Part shown: piece after piece, positions 51,767-63,864 of the stretch
Numbering within the stretch: the first letter of the stretch is position 1
Layout: each line of letters opens with the position of its first letter
Assembly: GCA_016783135.1 (NCBI GenBank)
Contig: JADHXC010000003.1
Span: 19,292-83,291 of the forward strand
DNA length: 64,000 bases
Direction: 5' to 3'
Source of the DNA: Dehalococcoidales bacterium
GTDB lineage: Bacteria; Chloroflexota; Dehalococcoidia; Dehalococcoidales; Fen-1064
Notes under the pieces: model-generated
Told to the model about the DNA's origin: nothing
Database searches by the model: none
The model's input: the letters and a program-made list of their open reading frames with translations, nothing else
Position numbers and translations under genes: made by a program

Positions 51767-53266
51767 CTACTCAAACTTGCCGGCACTGAGCAGACGGTCT
51801 ACCTGGAACCTCTTCAGCAGCCGTACGGCTGCACGCTCAACAGGCCATCTGAAGAACAGGTACCGGCATCGCAGAGAGCCTACCGCCCGGGACATCCTGG
51901 TGAGGAAAGGTACGCGTAATCTCAACCCGGCCATCCACGAGTAGAATATCAGCCGGGTGAGGTCTTCCATCGGATAGCGTGCCCAGGGAAACAGGTAAAA
52001 ATCGGCAGGACGAATCTCGCTGCCCACGTAAGGACTTACCGCCCACTCCTCCAGCGTCGCCGGTTCCTTCATGCCCTCTTTAAGGCACTGGAAGTACAAC
52101 TCCGAACCCGGGTACGGCCGGTAGATAAATGGACCGAGGACACGGAAGGAGCTATTGATACCGGTGATGTTCGTAATCAGTTCCACGGTCTGCCTGATGT
52201 CCTCGGCTTCCTCGCCGGGAAGGGCAATCATGAAGGAGAAGGTGGCATCTATGTCAACGCTGTCCACCATCCGGGCGGCATGGACGGTATCCTCAACCGT
52301 GATGTCCTTCTTGAGGTAGTCAAGTATCCTCTGCGAGCCTGACTCCACCCCGAAACCGAGTTGCTGGCAGCCGCTCTCCTTTATCCTGGCAAGCAGGTCC
52401 GTGTCCATGCGTCCGGCACGGAAGTAGTCCACCCGTGTGGCGGCAAACCAGCGGAACTTCAGTCCCCTGGCGGTTATCCCATCCACTATCTGCACCAGCC
52501 GCTTCCGGTTGGCAAAGAGGTCTTCATCAAAGAAGGAGATACAGTCCACACCGAGGTTGACGATATCTTCAATATCCTTGAGTACCAGCTCAGCATCCCG
52601 GAACCGGTACTTGTTCTTCAGGACCGGGTTTATGCAGAACGTGCAGCGATGCGGGCAGCCTCTGCTGGTAAAAATCGGCAGACCGACACCGGTGCGCCTG
52701 GCAACCTCGGTTATGTCGCCAATAGAGCGTATATCTTCTGCCAGGTCCCACTCCAGCGGGGGCAGCCGGTTGATGTCCACAGGCTCCCGGTCTTCGGTAG
52801 TCACCACCCCGTTTTCCGCCTTGAAAGCAATTCCCTTCACCTGTTCCGGGTCGGTCTGCCCACCGATGGCGGCAAGCAGTTCTACGATGGTATCTTCACC
52901 TTCACGCTTCACGGCGAAGTCAGCGTACTCACTGGCGGCAACCTGCTCCAGGTACATCGTGGGGTGTGCGCCTCCCCAGATAATACTGGCGGCGGGGTTG
53001 ACCTGCCGGACACGACGGGATATCTCAATGGCGCTGGTAATCTGGGCTGTCATCACGCTGAGTCCCACCGCAAACACACCCTCCAGTTCCTCTTCCAGTC
53101 TCTCCATGAATGCACGCTGGTTCGGGTAGTTATTCACGTCCAGGATATTCACCTGATACCCCTGACGGCTGGCGGCCGTACCGACATAGAGCAGGCCGAG
53201 GGGGATATTCAGCCGCATCAGTCTCTCCGGATGCCGCGGATTGACCAGCAACAGTTTCTCAGTCAT
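51767..53266 (-). CDS. B12-binding-domain radical SAM protein
   Basis: A 499-residue protein. N-terminal cobalamin-binding Rossmann-like domain (LLVNPRHPE, PLGLLYVGTAA, VGLSVMTAQITSAI, IIWGGAHPT), then the radical SAM motif GCPHRCTFC (about residue 210), ISFFDEDLF and GFGVESGS. The Rossmann domain lacks a clear D-x-H-x-x-G base-off motif. Relatives methylate or rearrange lipids, hopanoids and natural products. It overlaps the oligosaccharyltransferase gene by 8 bases, so the two are coupled and it may modify the glycan lipid or the target. Confidence 0.87.
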   Translation of the reverse strand: MTEKLLLVNPRHPERLMRLNIPLGLLYVGTAASRQGYQVNILDVNNYPNQRAFMERLEEELEGVFAVGLSVMTAQITSAIEISRRVRQVNPAASIIWGGAHPTMYLEQVAASEYADFAVKREGEDTIVELLAAIGGQTDPEQVKGIAFKAENGVVTTEDREPVDINRLPPLEWDLAEDIRSIGDITEVARRTGVGLPIFTSRGCPHRCTFCINPVLKNKYRFRDAELVLKDIEDIVNLGVDCISFFDEDLFANRKRLVQIVDGITARGLKFRWFAATRVDYFRAGRMDTDLLARIKESGCQQLGFGVESGSQRILDYLKKDITVEDTVHAARMVDSVDIDATFSFMIALPGEEAEDIRQTVELITNITGINSSFRVLGPFIYRPYPGSELYFQCLKEGMKEPATLEEWAVSPYVGSEIRPADFYLFPWARYPMEDLTRLIFYSWMAGLRLRVPFLTRMSRAVGSLRCRYLFFRWPVERAAVRLLKRFQVDRLLSAGKFE

Positions 53267-55607
53267 CCGTTTCCATCCTCACAATCTGGTCTGCTTCACT
53301 GGTATACTCAAATATCTTAACCGTGGGAATCCAGTTCCGCTCCAGGTGCTCGGTAAGTTCCTCTGAGCTGTACACCAGCCGGTAGCGTTCCAGTGCTGCC
53401 AGGGGCACGGGACTCACCATCGGGTCGGGACTGACTATCCGGTACTTCCCGGCATCCTGACCTGAGAGATAGACCTCGGCCTCTTCGTAGCCGGGGAAAG
53501 ACCTGGCGCTGGTGACCCGTTTGTAAGCGGTACCGGCACGGTCAACATCATCCTCAAAGGAGATGACCATTGTGCTGTCCGGGACCACTGCCTTACCGTC
53601 GAAGTTATACAGCCGGCTGGACAGGGAGCGGAAGTACTCGGGGTAGAAGAAGATTATCGGCAGGAGCTTGCCGTCCTCTTCCATGTAGTAGATACCACGA
53701 AAATCGTCCGGACTTATCCCGGCAAAGGTTGCCATAGCATGGAACTTCCCCGTAGCAGTATCGTAGTCGATGACCACGTATCTGGAATCCAGCTTATCGA
53801 TTATCTCGTTGGCCGGGGCTTCCTCCTGGGCAGTGAAGCAGAGAGCGACCGGGTAAGACCAGTTCCCCCCCGGGCCGTGGTTGGGCAAGCGCCGGGCAAT
53901 ACGCGTTATCCAGTGGCCGTAGTCCCACCAGGCCATTACGCCGTAGGCGGACTCAGGGTAGTCATAGGCCTTGCCGGGCAACGGTGCCTCGTAGAGTTCG
54001 TAGTAGAAGTCCGGGTCACCGAAGGGGTCCGGAGTATTATCCCTGAGCCATGAAAGCGAACTGTACCAGGCATCGGAAGGCGTCAGAAGCCTTGCCTCTT
54101 CTATGACATTCGTGGTCGGGCCGTTCCAGGCGGGTGGCACCCCGGTATTGGGAACGAAAACGACGAATAGCACAACCAGCATTCCTATGCCGGAGGCAAT
54201 CCGACTTGCTGCCAGACTCACGGTCCCGGTCGTCTTCCCCGGTCTACCCTCACCGGCAACCCATTTACGGATATCGACCCACCCCAGGAACCACGAGGAG
54301 AAATATCCGGCGAGCAGGGCAACATTGATGGCGTAGTAGTAGGCAAAGCGGCGCTCTCCCAGGGCTGCTGCCAGCATCATCACGCTCCACAATACCAGTA
54401 TGGTATTATGTGCCTCCCCACGCCGTACCAGCAGGTAGACCAGCATGCCCAGAGAAATGAAGCTGATAAAGAACCCGGTGGTGAAAACCTCCCAGGCAAG
54501 CGAGAAGGAGAAGCTATCGCCGACGGAAAGCAGGGGCTTCACCTCAGAGATGGTCAGGCCTACCCCCGAGGGCGAGAAAATGCTGAGCCTGCTCAGAACT
54601 GATGTCACGAAGGAAGGGTTGGTAAAATGTAGCACGACGAAGCCAACCACACCGAGCCCGAGTACTGCCAGTGGGTAGTAGGCCGGTCGTATCGACCGGA
54701 GGGAGAAGAGACGGGAAACACCGTTGAGTACCAGCGGGGTAACCAGGGCGATAACGATGGACATCAGCAGCAGGGTGCCGGGAGAAAACGGTAGCAGTAT
54801 CAGCAGTGCCACCAGCATGGTGACCACACCCACAATCAACAGGTCGTCTGTGGCACTTCCCCGGAGATGGTCGATGATTGTCTGGACGACTAAGTAGGCA
54901 AAGATGATAAAGATAAAGAGCGGGCCACCAATCCATGTAAGCAGGTAGACCCCTAGAAAAACACCGGCCAGCAAGCTAAAGGTCAATGGCCGACGGATAC
55001 CTGCCCAGTTCAGGTTCCTCAGGTCGGTCAGGGACAGCCGTTTATGTCTGGCCGACTTAAGTGCCATGATGAAGAACATCATGGCCACGGTACTGAACAG
55101 GACTTCGGCGGCATGATGGTCGGTGGCACCCAGGACAGATCGCCCCATGAACTCGCCGGGAAGTATCGCAATCAGCGCCGCCGCCAGCAAACCGGCCCGC
55201 CGGCCAAACAGCTCTCTGCCGATGAAGTAGACCGGGATAACGGTCAGGGCACCCAGTATTGCGGGAAGATAGGCACCGACCGCCTCGATGGTATGCAGTG
55301 TCGGAGAACCGAGGCCGACCAGCAGGGCACTGCCGGCAATGAGCCAGTCGAAAAAGGGCATGTACGGCCAGGTGCTGCCGTAGGGATAGTAAAGGTAGGG
55401 GTCGAAGGTTATGTACGTGGGGAAGTTGCGCACCAGACTGTCCACCAGCCGCATGTGGTAGTGGGCATCGGCACCGACAAATTTAACCTGGTCGCCTGCA
55501 AAGACCCAGTCGTGCGGGAGATATGCCCGGAGGAAAAAGGCAAGACCGGACAGCAGGGCGACGGCCACGACGGTAACAAGCCCTGGAGAAAACCTAATCT
55601 TGCCCAT
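53259..55607 (-). CDS. aglB: STT3/AglB-type oligosaccharyltransferase
   Basis: A 782-residue polytopic protein of the STT3/AglB/PglB family, which transfers a lipid-linked glycan to Asn in N-x-S/T. About 12-13 membrane segments end near residue 490. The first external loop holds the acidic motif GADAHYHMRLVDSL, and the soluble domain carries WWDYGHW (about residue 557), the hallmark of the family. The short WWDYG domain suits AglB-type enzymes. It is 8 kb from the archaellin genes, whose products have two sequons each. It stands on the opposite strand from the other glycan genes, with the radical SAM gene. Confidence 0.92.
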   Translation of the reverse strand: MGKIRFSPGLVTVVAVALLSGLAFFLRAYLPHDWVFAGDQVKFVGADAHYHMRLVDSLVRNFPTYITFDPYLYYPYGSTWPYMPFFDWLIAGSALLVGLGSPTLHTIEAVGAYLPAILGALTVIPVYFIGRELFGRRAGLLAAALIAILPGEFMGRSVLGATDHHAAEVLFSTVAMMFFIMALKSARHKRLSLTDLRNLNWAGIRRPLTFSLLAGVFLGVYLLTWIGGPLFIFIIFAYLVVQTIIDHLRGSATDDLLIVGVVTMLVALLILLPFSPGTLLLMSIVIALVTPLVLNGVSRLFSLRSIRPAYYPLAVLGLGVVGFVVLHFTNPSFVTSVLSRLSIFSPSGVGLTISEVKPLLSVGDSFSFSLAWEVFTTGFFISFISLGMLVYLLVRRGEAHNTILVLWSVMMLAAALGERRFAYYYAINVALLAGYFSSWFLGWVDIRKWVAGEGRPGKTTGTVSLAASRIASGIGMLVVLFVVFVPNTGVPPAWNGPTTNVIEEARLLTPSDAWYSSLSWLRDNTPDPFGDPDFYYELYEAPLPGKAYDYPESAYGVMAWWDYGHWITRIARRLPNHGPGGNWSYPVALCFTAQEEAPANEIIDKLDSRYVVIDYDTATGKFHAMATFAGISPDDFRGIYYMEEDGKLLPIIFFYPEYFRSLSSRLYNFDGKAVVPDSTMVISFEDDVDRAGTAYKRVTSARSFPGYEEAEVYLSGQDAGKYRIVSPDPMVSPVPLAALERYRLVYSSEELTEHLERNWIPTVKIFEYTSEADQIVRMETDD

Positions 55608-55867
55608 GATTCGCTTCCTGATGCCCGTTGTGGTTATCAGTCATAAACCCCTGGTTATCGAACAGGCGCAAAGGTCTCTTGGCATCCTGGCTTTACTCTT
55701 CCGGCTCTCTCTCGTCAGCGTCATTATCGGTCTTCTCTCCCTGTTCCCGTCGGGCATGAATTCCTATTTGACAGGTCCTGCCGAAGGATAACCGGACTGC
55801 CCTTATCTGCTGCACTCTATTCTGGCACAGTACCGTATTCTGCGCAGGGCAATGGGGGTTCAATATC

Positions 55868-55906
55868 ATGACCCACGGGTCTCAACGTTTGAGCCGAAAG
55901 GGTCAT
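55868..55906. promoter_or_regulatory. 39-base nested palindrome
   Basis: The outer arms ATGACCC (55868-55874) and GGGTCAT (55900-55906) and the inner arms CTCAA (55881-55885) and TTGAG (55889-55893) are exactly symmetrical around 55887. The element lies 77 bases before the kinase at 55983, in a 375-base region (55608-55982) in which I see no other gene or site. Confidence 0.6.
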
Positions 55907-55982
55907 ACAACTCCTCAATGCCCGGATATCCTCCTTCTGCGCTGGAAGCAGCCTTTCTCAGCAGTGAACCTTTTGGTCAACC

Positions 55983-56981
55983 ATGCAGGGCTGCCGGTAT
56001 AACAAGATTTGGTCTCTGGCGTCTTACACAGGAAAGACAGTCGTGCGAGAATTAGTTGTTGGATACGGGAGAATACACGTTACGGAAGGAGAGGTAGTTC
56101 CTGAGTTGATTATCAGGAACGGTGATATGAAGATGCTCGAATGCCATAATACGCAAGTCAAAGACCCGGTGCAACGGGTAACCGAGACCCTGATTTCGGG
56201 GGAGGATGTCACCGCACTACGGAAGACCCGGGAGCTACTACAGCATTCACAGTTGCTGGCCTCACTGGGTGAGATGACAGCCGGCATTGCCCACGAAGTG
56301 AATAACCCTCTGGGCAGTATTCTGCTCTATTCCGAACTGATGATGGCGGCGGATTCCCCACCTGAAATCAAACGGGACCTGAAGGTGATACACGAGGAAG
56401 CGAAGCGGGCTACCAAGGTAATGACCGACCTGCTCACCTACAGCCGCCGGGAGAAGTCCACCATGCGCCGTCTGGACCTGAATAGAATCCTTCGCAAGAT
56501 GCTGGACATGCGCCGGTATACGGAAAGGATAAGGAACATCACCGCAACCACCAGCTTCCCGGACAGTCCCCTCCATGTGAGAGGCGATGTATCCCAGCTG
56601 ATGCAACTCTTCATGAACCTGATGTTGAATGCCGAGGAATCCCTTAGTGAGGCAAGCGGTGGAAACATCATGGTCTCCACCTATAAAGAGGGGGAATGGG
56701 CTAGGGTGTCAATCTCCGACAACGGCACTGGCATTCCTCCGGAGAACCTGACCCATATGTTCTACCCGTTTTTCACGACGAAGCGGATTACAAACGGTAC
56801 GGGCCTCGAATTGAGCACCTGCTACAGTATCGTGACCGACCATAATGGACTGATACACGCGGAAAACAACAGCATGGGCGGCGCTACCTTCACCGTGGAG
56901 CTGCCCCTGGCCGGAACCCGCAAAGGGGCGCGCCAGCGGCAGACCAGACGTGTGCGGAGAGCAGCCCCGCTGGAGGAGTAA
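55983..56981 (+). CDS. Cytoplasmic histidine kinase with truncated PAS
   Basis: About 332 residues. The N-terminal 75 residues resemble the end of a PAS domain. The HisKA domain has His104 in GIAHEVNNPLGS and the HATPase domain has MLNAEESL, DNGTGIPPEN, and a changed G2 box (NGTGLELS instead of GTGLGLS). The core is highly similar to the kinase at 17892 (LLASLGEMTAGIAHEVNNPLGS, LDMRRYTER), so it looks like a duplicate that lost its sensor. The start is uncertain, with no clear ribosome site at ATG 55983. A receiver gene follows after four bases. Confidence 0.8.
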   Translation: MQGCRYNKIWSLASYTGKTVVRELVVGYGRIHVTEGEVVPELIIRNGDMKMLECHNTQVKDPVQRVTETLISGEDVTALRKTRELLQHSQLLASLGEMTAGIAHEVNNPLGSILLYSELMMAADSPPEIKRDLKVIHEEAKRATKVMTDLLTYSRREKSTMRRLDLNRILRKMLDMRRYTERIRNITATTSFPDSPLHVRGDVSQLMQLFMNLMLNAEESLSEASGGNIMVSTYKEGEWARVSISDNGTGIPPENLTHMFYPFFTTKRITNGTGLELSTCYSIVTDHNGLIHAENNSMGGATFTVELPLAGTRKGARQRQTRRVRRAAPLEE

Positions 56982-56985
56982 ACAG

Positions 56986-57396
56986 ATGGGGAAGGCAGAT
57001 ATGGTAACGAGGAGTCCGGAAATCCTGGTAGTTGACGACGAACCCCAACTGTGCACTGCCCTGCTTCGTATCCTCAAGATGGAAGGGTACGAGGTAAGGA
57101 CGGCATCTGATGGGGAGACAGCGCTCGGGCTGGTCAAGGAGAAGCAGCCGGACGTAGTCCTGCTGGACGTCATAATGCCGGGAATGGACGGGCGGGAGGT
57201 ATGCCGGCGGGTACGGGAATGCACCACGGGAACACAGGTAATCTACTTCACCGCGAAATCGGGGGCATTCCATCCAGAGGCTATGAAGGAGCTTCGCCAT
57301 GAGGCTGATGCTTTCCTCGCCAAGCCGGCATCAAGCAAACAGATACTCTCCCAGGTGAGTAGTGTCCTGCAGAGCGTCCGTCAATTACAGCTTTGA
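56986..57396 (+). CDS. Single-domain response regulator, paralogue
   Basis: About 136 residues. VVDDEPQLC, VVLLDVIMPGMDG, YFTAKSG and FLAKPASS give a complete receiver. It is the match of the receiver at 20618 (both have KxLRHEADA and KIL-type ends). GGAGGAG precedes ATG 56986; ATG 57001 is possible. It is probably the partner of the preceding kinase. Confidence 0.86.
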   Translation: MGKADMVTRSPEILVVDDEPQLCTALLRILKMEGYEVRTASDGETALGLVKEKQPDVVLLDVIMPGMDGREVCRRVRECTTGTQVIYFTAKSGAFHPEAMKELRHEADAFLAKPASSKQILSQVSSVLQSVRQLQL

Positions 57397-57511
57397 ATAA
57401 TGGTATCATCTGTAGAATGAGCCGCCTGTCCGCAGGTAAGTCTGCGCCGATGCAGATGCGCTGACGTTTGCCTGCGCAGTTCCGATTTCGCCTGGAAGAT
57501 AGAGTGTGCTC

Positions 57512-57655
57512 TCAGCGGAGAGACTGCCAGTATTCTTTGAGGTAGTTCTTAACCTCGATTATGACCATCTTGACGTCCCCCGGCGAGCGGTCCACACCCA
57601 GCCAGGCGGGGGTAGGTTCCGGCTCCTCCAGTGCTATGTCTATGCCGGTCATCAT
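57512..57655 (-). CDS. Small protein of 47 residues
   Basis: Starts MMTGIDIALEEPEPTPAW and ends VIIEVKNYLKEYWQSLR, a sensible acidic then amphipathic helical sequence. AAAGGT stands four bases before the first ATG. It is divergent from the hydrolase gene at 57780. No family recognised. The rest of 57397-57779 holds no other feature I can support. Confidence 0.42.
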   Translation of the reverse strand: MMTGIDIALEEPEPTPAWLGVDRSPGDVKMVIIEVKNYLKEYWQSLR

Positions 57656-57779
57656 TGACCTTTAAGCTGCCGGGCGGTAGGATATAGCTTGACCGGCTAA
57701 TATCCTGCACAGGTGAGTCCCATGCCGGACTATCTTCCGTCACTCCGGAAAAGTATCTCCGGTTCGGGGGGTGAAGGGA

Positions 57780-58463
57780 ATGGGCAAAACAGATATCCAC
57801 AAGCTTCCTCTGGGAAACTGCAACTGCTACCTCATCAAACAGGAAGGGCTGGTCCTGGTTGATACCGGCTTCGCCAACCAGAAGGACAACTTCCTCAGGA
57901 GGCTGGAAGGGTTGTCCATTACCCCGAAAGACATCTCCCTGATTCTGCTGACACACGGCCATTATGACCACATCGGGTCGGCCGCCGACCTCAGGAAGCT
58001 GACCGGTGCGAAAATTGCCATCAACTACCGCGAACGTGACTGGGTGGAGCAGGCCCTGAAACGACTTCCACCGGGGATTGGCTTCCCGGGTAAGGTGGTA
58101 GCGCTGATGACGAGAGTCATGGCGCTGATGGTGGAGTTCCCTCGCTGCCCGGTAGACCTGGGACTGGAAGATGAGGTGTTCTCCCTGAGGCCCTTCGGCA
58201 TCGAGGGTACGGTGCTGTACACACCGGGACACACATGGGGCTCGATGAGTGTCCTGCTGGATACCGGCGATGCCTTTGTCGGTGACCTGGCAATGAGCGT
58301 CATGCCCCTCCGGTTCAATTCGGGGATGCCGTCTCTCGGTGACGACCGCAATACCGTAAAGGAGAGCTGGCGATTGCTCCTCGATAACGGCGCCAGGACG
58401 ATTCACCCTGCCCACGGGCACTCCTTCAGTGCGGACGTCCTGAAGAAGGGACTGTCCGGTTAG
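57780..58463 (+). CDS. Metallo-beta-lactamase fold hydrolase
   Basis: A 227-residue protein, the usual length for the glyoxalase II-like group. Dizinc motif THGHYDHIGSAADL (about 59-72), then YTPGHTWGSMSV, FVGDLAMS and HPAHGHSF at the C-terminus, giving all expected ligands. Substrate unknown. ATG 57780 is eight bases after GGGGGG; GTG 57771 is an alternative. Confidence 0.85.
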   Translation: MGKTDIHKLPLGNCNCYLIKQEGLVLVDTGFANQKDNFLRRLEGLSITPKDISLILLTHGHYDHIGSAADLRKLTGAKIAINYRERDWVEQALKRLPPGIGFPGKVVALMTRVMALMVEFPRCPVDLGLEDEVFSLRPFGIEGTVLYTPGHTWGSMSVLLDTGDAFVGDLAMSVMPLRFNSGMPSLGDDRNTVKESWRLLLDNGARTIHPAHGHSFSADVLKKGLSG

Positions 58464-58582
58464 GCTGCTCCGGTTCCGATACAGTTACCCCGTATGCCCA
58501 CTCTATCATGCCAGATGTACTAGAGATGACTTCCTGAACATGCTTCATCTTCTCCGCTCCCATCCAGTCAAAGCACCCACTA

Positions 58583-58591
58583 TGCTATAAT
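58583..58591 (+). promoter_or_regulatory. Extended -10 promoter giving a leaderless ligA transcript
   Basis: TGCTATAAT is followed after seven bases by ATG 58599. A normal transcript start six to eight bases after the -10 would fall on or next to the A of the start codon. No ribosome site stands between them. Confidence 0.55.
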
Positions 58592-58595
58592 TTAA

Positions 58596-61236
<2,641 letters not shown>

Positions 61237-61340
61237 GGGAAGACCGAAGGTGCGGAGTCTTACTATTACTATTCACTACTTCAGCACCGTATTCTATTTC
61301 ATCTTCCCCGTTTATCGTCTGTCAGCCGTCCTCTCGTTTC

Positions 61341-62618
61341 TTACCAGCATGTTAGCGAATCAAGGAACAGTTGCTTCAGGTCATCAGGGGTAAAAAGCCT
61401 GGGTGATAGTCTGGTTATACGCTGCTGGGGCAACGTGCCCTCGACCAGCTTATCCACATCCTCTGCCGTGAAGCCAACAGCAGCCAGGCCGTTGGGCATC
61501 CCTGTTTCTTTCATCAGGGAGACTATCTTGTCGGCAAGTATATCTCCGGCATCTTCCAATCTGGCACCGGCAGTTTCCACGCCTGCCAGTCGAGCAGCCT
61601 CCAGGTGCCGTCTAGGATTGACCGGAGCGGTGAAGCGAACAAGGGCCGGGGCGGTGAGAATGACTGCCAATCCGTGCGGAATAATGGCGTGGTCCGGAGA
61701 GTATCCCTCGGGGATATAGTTACGCACCATTCCAGACACAGGGTAGGACATCGCATGACCGAGATGCGTACCCGCATTGCCAAAACCGATTCCTGCGAAA
61801 GTGGAGGCGATAATCATCTGGCTGCGAGCTTCCGCATCTGCAGGGTCTTCAACTGCCCGGACGATATTCTTGCTTGCCATTTCAATAGCCTTTGCCGCCC
61901 AGACATCACTCACCGGGTTTGAACCCTGATAGGCAGGTCTCAGTCGTGGGTTTTCCGGTGCCTGGCGCTGGTTGTAGGGTATGGCCGTGAAAGACTCCAG
62001 GGCATGAGCCAGAACATCAAAACCCGCACACGCAGCGACCATCCTGGGGAGGGTACGCGTATTGTCCGGGTCGACTATGCCTGTCGCTGGCCGCAGGAAT
62101 CGATGGGCAATCCCGGTCTTGAGATGCATCTCAACCAAGTCGAAGACAGCCACTCCTGTTGTTTCGCTTCCGGTTCCCGCGGTGGTAGGGATGCAGACCA
62201 ACGGCTTGAGGGGGCCAGGCACAGGAGTCCCTTTACCAATTGGAGCGTTGACATAGGTAAGGAAATCTGCCGGGTAGGTCGAGTAGAGATTGGCAATTTT
62301 GGCAGTATCCATACTTGAACCCCCGCCTACGCCTGCAAAGCCATCGAACTTACCATTTGTGGCAAAGTCGATAGCCTCCTTCAGCGAAGCGTCCGTAGGC
62401 TCTATGCGGGTATTACTGTACAAGACCGCCTCAAGTCCTGCGTCCTCAATTGCTTTCAGGGTCACCTTCACGGGCTCTTTTTCCGCCAGATTGCGGTCTG
62501 TCACAACCATTACCCTCGTTGCCCCAAGCTCTTTCAGGTCGAAGCCGACTTCCCGGGTGGCTCCGGACCCGTACTTAATGCTGACCGAGTCCATCCTGAC
62601 TACTGATTCCAAAGCCAT
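61341..62618 (-). CDS. Hydroxyacid-oxoacid transhydrogenase-like iron alcohol dehydrogenase
   Basis: A 425-residue group III iron-type dehydrogenase. The NAD motif is GGGSSMDTAK, followed by PTTAGTGSE. Metal ligands are Asp and His in GFDVLAHALESF, and His in GTHLGHAMS and IPHGLAV. The sequence and length fit the ADHFE1/HOT group, which transfers hydride between 4-hydroxybutyrate or other hydroxyacids and 2-oxoglutarate. It lies 79 bases after the decarboxylase beta subunit. Substrate cannot be fixed from sequence. Confidence 0.86.
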   Translation of the reverse strand: MALESVVRMDSVSIKYGSGATREVGFDLKELGATRVMVVTDRNLAEKEPVKVTLKAIEDAGLEAVLYSNTRIEPTDASLKEAIDFATNGKFDGFAGVGGGSSMDTAKIANLYSTYPADFLTYVNAPIGKGTPVPGPLKPLVCIPTTAGTGSETTGVAVFDLVEMHLKTGIAHRFLRPATGIVDPDNTRTLPRMVAACAGFDVLAHALESFTAIPYNQRQAPENPRLRPAYQGSNPVSDVWAAKAIEMASKNIVRAVEDPADAEARSQMIIASTFAGIGFGNAGTHLGHAMSYPVSGMVRNYIPEGYSPDHAIIPHGLAVILTAPALVRFTAPVNPRRHLEAARLAGVETAGARLEDAGDILADKIVSLMKETGMPNGLAAVGFTAEDVDKLVEGTLPQQRITRLSPRLFTPDDLKQLFLDSLTCW

Positions 62619-62697
62619 TATTTACTCCCTTCCGGGACATTTTCTGGCAGGCTGATGAGACAGAAGAATGCAGTGCGGTTTCACCCCTGAGGAGTGT

Positions 62698-63852
62698 CTA
62701 CCCCAGCATCCCCAGGAACACCCCGGCAACCACTGCGGAACCGATGACACCGGCAACATTCGGCCCCATGGCATGCATCAGGAGGAAATTACGTGGGTTC
62801 TCCTGCTGCCCGATACGTTGCGCCACCCTCGCTGCCATCGGAACAGCCGACACCCCAGCGGCGCCAATAATCGGATTGAAGGGTTCCTTGCTGACAAGTC
62901 TCATCACCTTGCCCATGAGGACTCCACCAGCCGTTCCACAGGCAAAAGCAATCAGACCCAGGGCCAGTACCATGAGCGTCTCCGGCCGCATGATTACATC
63001 GGCCGGCATGGATGCCCCGATGCTAAGCATCAGCAGTATGGTGACTATGTTCATCAGGGAATTCTGGGCTGCATCGGAAAGCCTCTCGACCACGCCACTC
63101 TCGCGCATCAGATTCCCAAACATGAACATCCCCACCAGAGGAGCGCTGCGCGGCACGAGAAGAACCACCGCGATGGTGCACACAATCGGAAACAGGACCT
63201 TCTCCGGCCTCGAGACCTTCCGTATCTGAGGTCTCATGTAGGTCTGTCTTTCCTTCTTGGTCGTCAGCGCTCGTATTATGCCCGGCTGAATGAGGGCCAC
63301 CATCGCCATGTAGGAATAGGCAGTGACCGCCGTAATCCCCATAAGCTCAGGGGCCAGTTGTGAGGTGACGTATATCGTGGTTGGACCATCAGCGCCACCG
63401 ATGATGGCAATACTCGCCGCTTCCAGCAGCCCAAAATCAGCGATACCGAAGTGCCCCAAGGCGAGCGCGCCGAAAAAGGCGACGATTATCCCTACCTGGG
63501 CGGCCGCCCCTAGCAGCAGGAGGCGCGGGTTGGCCAGAAGTGGCGAAAAGTCAGTCATAGCGCCAAGGCCCAGGAAAATCAACTGGGGAAGGATGGTGAA
63601 CCTGAGCAGGCCGAACTCGATGAAGAACCCCAGGATGCCGGCTGAGCCAAACTCGTCTCCTACTTCGTGAGGCTGAAGCAGGAGTCCAGTGCCAGGGAGA
63701 TTGGCCAGTATGATTCCCGCCCCGATGGGGAGAAGCTCATATGGCTCCCATTCCTTGATAATGGCCAGCCCGATGAAGATGAGCCCAACGCAAATCAGGA
63801 CTACATTTGCCCAGGTGAGTTCCCCAATACCGGTCTGAAAAGGACTGGACAT
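62698..63852 (-). CDS. Sodium-pumping decarboxylase beta subunit
   Basis: A 384-residue membrane protein with about ten segments, of the OadB/MmdB/GcdB family. The conserved Asp region GGADGPTTIYVTSQLAPELMG and the GFFIEFGLLRF and GSAMPADV-type (SIGASMPADV) helices are present. These subunits couple decarboxylation of carboxybiotin to export of sodium ions. The biotin carrier gene ends 12 bases upstream. Which acid is used (oxaloacetate, methylmalonyl-CoA, glutaconyl-CoA) is not visible; a malate-linked role with the malic enzyme is possible. Confidence 0.9.
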   Translation of the reverse strand: MSSPFQTGIGELTWANVVLICVGLIFIGLAIIKEWEPYELLPIGAGIILANLPGTGLLLQPHEVGDEFGSAGILGFFIEFGLLRFTILPQLIFLGLGAMTDFSPLLANPRLLLLGAAAQVGIIVAFFGALALGHFGIADFGLLEAASIAIIGGADGPTTIYVTSQLAPELMGITAVTAYSYMAMVALIQPGIIRALTTKKERQTYMRPQIRKVSRPEKVLFPIVCTIAVVLLVPRSAPLVGMFMFGNLMRESGVVERLSDAAQNSLMNIVTILLMLSIGASMPADVIMRPETLMVLALGLIAFACGTAGGVLMGKVMRLVSKEPFNPIIGAAGVSAVPMAARVAQRIGQQENPRNFLLMHAMGPNVAGVIGSAVVAGVFLGMLG

Positions 63853-63864
63853 CTACTGTCCCTG

